64,000 bases of DNA. It comes from Amborella trichopoda. Lineage: Eukaryota; Streptophyta; Magnoliopsida; Amborellales; Amborellaceae. The stretch is taken from assembly GCF_000471905.2 (NCBI RefSeq), contig NW_006498469.1, positions 466,994-530,993 of the forward strand, written 5' to 3'. The notes beneath the pieces were generated by a model. That model did no database searches. It saw only the letters and a program-made list of their open reading frames with translations, and was not told the DNA's origin. This document shows positions 60,357-64,000 of the stretch, one piece after another. Both the position numbers and the translations under genes were made by a program. Each line of letters begins with the position of its first letter. The stretch's first letter is position 1.

Positions 60357-61156
60357 ACTTACTTTGCACTAAATGAAACTCCAAAATTCTCCACAACTTT
60401 CACCTCAACTGCCAAGCTCCACAAGATTGGGTTCAAACTCAAGGGCTTAAGGCTATGAGAAGTCTCGAAGCTCAAAGTCTTAAGGTAAGAGGGGAAGAAC
60501 GGAGTGAGAGAGGGCAGTGAGTAGAGAGAGAACAAACCCATGGGATGTGTGAGAAGGGGGTATAGGTAAGCTTAGGTGGTGGCAACATGCAATTGCCACA
60601 TGGCATACAAGAGGACATGAACGGGGAGAGAGAGAATGGCAAACATGAGAGACATCATCATGAGATAGAAGCATGCAATTGACAAGTGGCAAGTTAGAAG
60701 AGAGCGAGCAGGCATGGGAGACATCATGATTGTGGGTACAACATGCATGTGCTCATGACACACATGCATGGAGAGAGAGTGAACATGAGAGAGAAGGAGC
60801 TCCCTAGACCATACACCACCTGCGCCCAACGGTGCGCCCGCGCCCTAAACACGCGTGCAGCCACTCACGCGCTCATCCATCCGATCTCAGCGCCACATCT
60901 GTACGTGCTCAACCATGTGCTCGCTGAGCCTAATGATGCATTTATCCAATCGTGCTTTCTACACGTGCACTCATCCACCCCGCGCTCAACAGCGCGTCGG
61001 TTCACTTGCGCCTAACTGCGCGTTCGATCATTCGAGCCCAAATGTGTGCTCACCTCCGCTAGCGCTCTTCGTGGACTTGTCTACCCGTGCGTGTGCTCTA
61101 ACTGCATCCCACCCGCGTGCATTCTCTTGCCCGTGCCTAGCCGCCCACTCTACCAA
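60357..61156 (-). mobile_element. Gypsy-like LTR block, minus strand (copy 2)
   Basis: A direct repeat of 57473-58276. The match starts at CTTACTTTGCAC and ends at CTCTACCA. Shared segments include CAAGCTCCACAAGATTGG, AACATGCAATTGCCACATGG and CTAACTGCATCCCACC. The TGTAAGGACCCG edge of copy 1 is missing, so this copy is truncated at its right side. It could be the 5' LTR of an internally deleted minus-strand element spanning about 57471-61156, or a separate insertion. Only decayed non-coding sequence lies between the copies. Confidence 0.6.
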
Positions 61157-61332
61157 TATGCTCTTGTTTACTTGTTATAAGATATAATATTTTTAGAACT
61201 TTAAATTATTATCTATCTTGATATCCATACGATTTTTTAGATTGCAATGTTCAATAAGAAGGTATTTAAAGTTCAAAACACTCTTTTTAATATATGTTTG
61301 AGGTGCACCTTCGTTAAGGTTGGGACTTGCAG
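61157..61332. other. AT-rich segment, nothing recognised
   Basis: It lies between the truncated gypsy-like block and the RNase H fragment. It may include upstream, non-conserved sequence of the non-LTR element. No protein similarity was recognised in any frame. Confidence 0.4.
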
Positions 61333-61908
61333 ATGCCAAGTCATGGTTTTTTCTATTTATCAGATAAGGCCATTACAGACAACCTTCATATTATATGGCG
61401 TCAACATCAAATCAAAACATATACCTTGATCGTATGGTTCGTCCCTTTCTTACATCACTTCAAGCTTAATGTCGATGGTGTTTCTCTCCATAAACCAGGC
61501 CTCGTAGGCAGAGGTGGAGTTATCAAGGGTGATGATGGATCTGTTGTTGTAGCTTTTGCGCATCCCCTTGTTCAAGCATCTAATAATTATGCGGAATACT
61601 GTGCCCCGCAAACACGTGTGGACCTAACCATACAACTTGACTATTTCGTACTACAGATTGAGAGTGACTCGTCCCTGTTGGTTGATGGTATTCATGGCCA
61701 ATATAAGGCCTCATGGTTGCTTCACATTATAGCCGCCAACTATCGACATAAGCTCACTTACCTTGCGTGGTCTTTTTCACATATCTTTTATAAGGACAAT
61801 ATGGTAGCTCACACTTATGTCAAGAAAAGCCATGACTTTCTCTATTGCCACCATTTGGCATGCAAGACTGCCAGATTTTTTTGCCTTCATTTACTTCTCA
61901 ATTCTTAA
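61333..61908 (+). pseudogene. RNase H domain fragment of a plant non-LTR retrotransposon
   Basis: This encodes an RNase H-like fold of the plant RVT_3 type, which in LINE-like elements degrades RNA in RNA/DNA hybrids after reverse transcription. From the ATG at 61333 (191 residues), KLNVDG carries the first catalytic Asp (D48). GRGGVIKGDDG and the FAHPL segment follow. SNNYAEYCA carries the Glu (E88) and IESDSSLLVD the next Asp (D112). Near the C-terminus FYKDNMVAHTYVKK corresponds to the usual NxxAD motif, but His160 replaces the last catalytic Asp. The Gly expected after the Glu motif is also lost (PQTRVD). No reverse transcriptase lies upstream, so the element is 5'-truncated. The start is arbitrary. 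I infer a dead copy rather than a host gene. Confidence 0.78.
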
Positions 61909-62032
61909 TGTTGCACTAGTTTTGTATAGTAGGGTTAGGGTTATAAAGCTATGAGCTGTATTTTGCCTTTCTTTTTATTAATAAAAGACGGTAGGGAGCC
62001 TTCTCTCCTACTAATTTACCAAAAAAAAATTG
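61909..62032 (+). mobile_element. 3' UTR and A-tail of the non-LTR retrotransposon
   Basis: It follows the RNase H stop codon directly. It contains an AATAAA signal at 61980-61985 and ends in CTACTAATTTACC followed by nine A residues. A short 3' UTR ending in an A-tract is the normal 3' end of a LINE-type insertion. Confidence 0.68.
61980..61985 (+). promoter_or_regulatory. Polyadenylation signal AATAAA
   Basis: A canonical hexamer about 40 bp upstream of the A-tract and 71 bp after the RNase H stop codon, consistent with the end of the retrotransposon transcript. Confidence 0.6.
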
Positions 62033-62063
62033 TTCTCTCCTACTAATTTACCAAAAAAAATTG
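62001..62063. repeat. 31/32-bp tandem duplication of the retrotransposon 3' tip
   Basis: TTCTCTCCTACTAATTTACC plus an A-run plus TTG occurs twice in tandem (62001-62032 and 62033-62063). The A-runs are nine and eight. Either slippage duplicated the 3' tip, or the element ended with a duplicated tail. Confidence 0.93.
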
Positions 62064-62536
62064 TTTAGGACATCGTATAAATTTTCCATTTAGTTAAAAC
62101 CTAAGGGATGCGATTTGTATAGACCCGAGGCTCTAAACAATCAACGTAAAATGCAACTTCAAATATTGTGGAGAATGTGGTTTCAATACTGGAAATCTTT
62201 ATGATAGCGTTAAAATAAATTTTAATATTTGATTATAAAATTTAAAGTTTAAAAATTAATGTAGGACAAGCTGATCTATAAAAACTTGAAAACCTTGAAA
62301 ATTAATAATAAAAAAATGTTTTACAAGAACTATTTTTAAAAATTTAAAACTCAATTTCTTTTTTTTTTAAATTTAAAATTTATTTTTTTTTAAAATTTAA
62401 AATCTATTTTTTTTCTAACCAGATACATTTTGATGTCGAGACGATCGATTTGAAGATATTTGAGTATCAAAATACTATCGTCGAGTGAAATTCTTTATGA
62501 TAATTCGACTGTATATGTGCTTTTTCCAAACTCCAA
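62064..62536 (+). promoter_or_regulatory. AT-rich upstream region of the nitroreductase-like gene
   Basis: About 470 bp with no gene. It has alternating A- and T-runs with AAATTTAAAATTTA-type sequence at about 62340-62415. TATAAAA occurs at 62277-62283 and a weaker TGTATATG near 62510, either of which could serve as a TATA element. The second is better placed for a start codon at 62637. The transcription start cannot be fixed from sequence alone. Confidence 0.4.
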
Positions 62537-62537
62537 A

Positions 62538-62573
62538 CCTCCGCCTCCGCCTCCGCGTCCGCCTCCGCCCCCT
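62538..62573 (+). repeat. CCTCCG-repeat, pyrimidine-rich patch
   Basis: About six imperfect CCTCCG hexamers immediately upstream of the coding region. Pyrimidine-rich patches are common near plant transcription starts, so this may lie in the core promoter or 5' leader. It is a likely length-variable site. Confidence 0.6.
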
Positions 62574-62588
62574 GCCCTGTCGCGATTG

Positions 62589-62636
62589 ATGGAGGAAAAA
62601 CAAGAGCACAGTAGGGATATGGAAGTAACGTTTTGA
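62589..62636 (+). other. Upstream ORF of 15 codons, abutting the main start
   Basis: An ATG at 62589 opens 15 codons and stops at TGA 62634-62636. That stop is followed directly by the ATG at 62637 (TGAATG). It is in the same frame as the main gene, so the TGA also fixes the 5' limit of the long frame. If it lies within the transcript it could restrain use of the first main ATG and favour reinitiation further down. Whether it is transcribed is unknown. Confidence 0.45.
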
Positions 62637-64000
62637 ATGACGCTGATGCCAGTTTCTCGCTCCCTCCTCTCCTCCCCTCATCCCACCCCCAAATCTTCCT
62701 TCCACCTCCACCTTTTCGTCCCGCCGCCGAGCACAGCAGTAGGAAGAGGAAGAGGAAGAGGCAGCCGCAGTAGTTGTTGTTGTTGTTGGAGCACCATGTC
62801 CCCTCCGCGCCCATCACCAGAATCATCCTCGTCGTCTCTCCTCAGCAGCAGCAGCAGCAGCGATGATGATAAAAATGGTGTGGAATTGGTTAAGAAATAC
62901 CACAACCAAACAAAGCACTCTCTCTCTAGATACGCCAGTGGCCCTCATGGCCTCGACTGGGCCAACCAACCCAACCCCTTTCGTCGCTACATCTCCGCTC
63001 CCCTCCTCCACCCCCACAACCAAACCCAACTCCAACTCCCTCACTACCCATCTCTATTCCGCAACCTTCCCCTTCCTTCCCTCCTCTCTCTCTTCTTCCT
63101 CTCTCTCTTCCTTTTCAACTCCCTCGCCCTCTCTGCCTGGAAAACCACTGGCTTCTCCACCTGGTCTCTTCGCGTCAACCCCAGCAGTGGCAACCTCCAC
63201 CCCACAGAAGCCTACATTCTCTCTCCTCCCCTCTCTAACCTCTCTCCAACCTCTCATTTCGTCGCTCATTACGCCCCCAAAGAGCACGCCCTCGAGCTCA
63301 GGGCCAACGCTCCTTCTCGACTTTGGGAAGGCCTCCCAAATGGCTCCTTCTTTGTCGGCCTCAGCTCCATCTTCTGGCGCCAGGCTTGGAAGTATGGGGA
63401 GCGTGCATTTCGTTACTGCAACCACGATGTCGGTCACGCAATTGCGGCCTTGGTCATTGCTGCAGCCTCTCTCGGGTGCGACGCTCGCCTCCTTGATGGG
63501 CTTGGCCAATCCCATATTCGAGCTTTGATGGGCCTTCCTGATCACCCAACTCTTCCAACAACTTCCCGACCGGTCAAGGGTTGTTTCTCTGCACTTGAGC
63601 ACGAACACCCCGATTGCCTCGTACTACTATTCCCTGCATCTTCCCCTGAATTCTCTGCAAATTATGCATCTATGGCCTCTGCGATCTCTAAACTTTCGGC
63701 CTCCTCTGAGTGGAAAGGTAAACCTAACTCTCTGAGCAAGGAGCATGTTTACTGGGACATTATTTACTCCAAGGCTCGCCTTCTTGAGAAGCCCCCGAGG
63801 ACAGAGGAAGGGTTCCATGTTCCCCCATTTAGGAGCAGTCCTTTGTTCAATGAAAATTCTTACAAGGCATTGACAATCGGAGAGGTTGTGAGGAAGAGAA
63901 GGAGCGCGGTGGACATGGGCAGGTCTCATGTCATGCACAGGAAGGCATTCTATCAGATACTTCTCCATTATCTTCCTTCTGGTTCTTGCAGTGAAGGGAA
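62637..64000 (+). CDS. SagB-type nitroreductase-family protein, 5' part
   Basis: This is a putative FMN-dependent oxidoreductase of the nitroreductase superfamily, SagB/McbC-like branch; substrate unknown. The frame runs 454 codons without stop or intron and leaves the window. Residues 88-95 (YHNQTKHS) and 106-118 (LDWANQPNPFRRY) are the N-terminal SagB-type signature. RVNPSSGNLHPTEAY (179-193) is the flavin-binding motif, and NHDVGHA (262-268) is conserved in the domain. Residues 414-427 (IGEVVRKRRSAVDM) look like the start of a second nitroreductase module, so a tandem-domain protein is expected. From Met1 the first 53 residues have no Asp or Glu and many Ser and Arg, like a plastid or mitochondrial transit peptide. 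An in-frame ATG at 62796 (Met54, A at -3) has better start context and would omit it. I chose 62637 because a TGA precedes it and the extension looks functional. The family is sure; location and function are inferred. Confidence 0.9.
   Translation, partial: MTLMPVSRSLLSSPHPTPKSSFHLHLFVPPPSTAVGRGRGRGSRSSCCCCWSTMSPPRPSPESSSSSLLSSSSSSDDDKNGVELVKKYHNQTKHSLSRYASGPHGLDWANQPNPFRRYISAPLLHPHNQTQLQLPHYPSLFRNLPLPSLLSLFFLSLFLFNSLALSAWKTTGFSTWSLRVNPSSGNLHPTEAYILSPPLSNLSPTSHFVAHYAPKEHALELRANAPSRLWEGLPNGSFFVGLSSIFWRQAWKYGERAFRYCNHDVGHAIAALVIAAASLGCDARLLDGLGQSHIRALMGLPDHPTLPTTSRPVKGCFSALEHEHPDCLVLLFPASSPEFSANYASMASAISKLSASSEWKGKPNSLSKEHVYWDIIYSKARLLEKPPRTEEGFHVPPFRSSPLFNENSYKALTIGEVVRKRRSAVDMGRSHVMHRKAFYQILLHYLPSGSCSEG

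Noticed and set aside
61247..61429. 60-codon frame upstream of and overlapping the RNase H fragment
   Set aside because: It overlaps the better-supported RNase H frame, is short, and has no recognisable similarity.
62467..63608. Several minus-strand frames overlapping the nitroreductase gene
   Set aside because: They are antisense shadows of a high-GC coding exon. The plus-strand frame carries clear family motifs, while these have none.
63985..63990. TTCTTGCAG just before the window edge considered as a 3' splice site
   Set aside because: The nitroreductase frame reads through it without a stop and no matching 5' splice site or intron-like sequence precedes it.

Overview
The window comes from a plant nuclear chromosome, most likely an angiosperm. 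Three things point there: the 5' part of a plant-type SagB-like nitroreductase gene at the right edge, Ty3/gypsy LTR debris, and the 3' end of a non-LTR retrotransposon carrying a plant-style RNase H domain. No bacterial, viral or organellar gene was recognised. I could not name the species.

Region 1 (1-54500) is one uninterrupted tract in which almost every triplet is TTN (TTG, TTC, TTA, TTT) on the plus strand. About two thirds of plus-strand bases are T. TTN in register makes no stop codon in any of the three plus-strand frames, and leaves two of the three minus-strand frames open. The many long hydrophobic (L/F/V/I/C/S/Y) or N/K/T/R-rich reading frames here are therefore artefacts and none is called as a gene. 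The tract is not featureless. Rare non-TTN landmarks recur in a fixed order (called E, A, B, C, D here) and at similar spacings, which defines a degenerate higher-order repeat of about 5.3-5.5 kb. About ten copies follow, several deleted, fused, locally expanded or permuted. The array extends off the left edge.

Region 2 (54501-56740) begins at an abrupt boundary. It is a different low-complexity sequence: AT-rich, TGTATATA-type diverged units with embedded (CACACT)n and (CACTCG)n runs.

Region 3 (56741-62063) is decayed retrotransposon sequence. It holds a plus-strand gypsy-like LTR end, then a minus-strand gypsy-like LTR whose inner edge abuts a broken polyprotein C-terminus. Next come a 71-bp minisatellite with no indels and a 197-bp tandem repeat, then a second direct copy of the LTR-like block. 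The region closes with a non-LTR retrotransposon 3' end encoding a broken RNase H domain.

Region 4 (62064-64000) is an AT-rich upstream segment followed by the gene for a SagB-type, FMN-nitroreductase-family protein. It is open to the window edge with no intron so far. It has an N-terminal extension resembling a transit peptide and a second in-frame ATG in a better start context, so two differently targeted products are possible. It is the only intact-looking protein gene seen in 64 kb.
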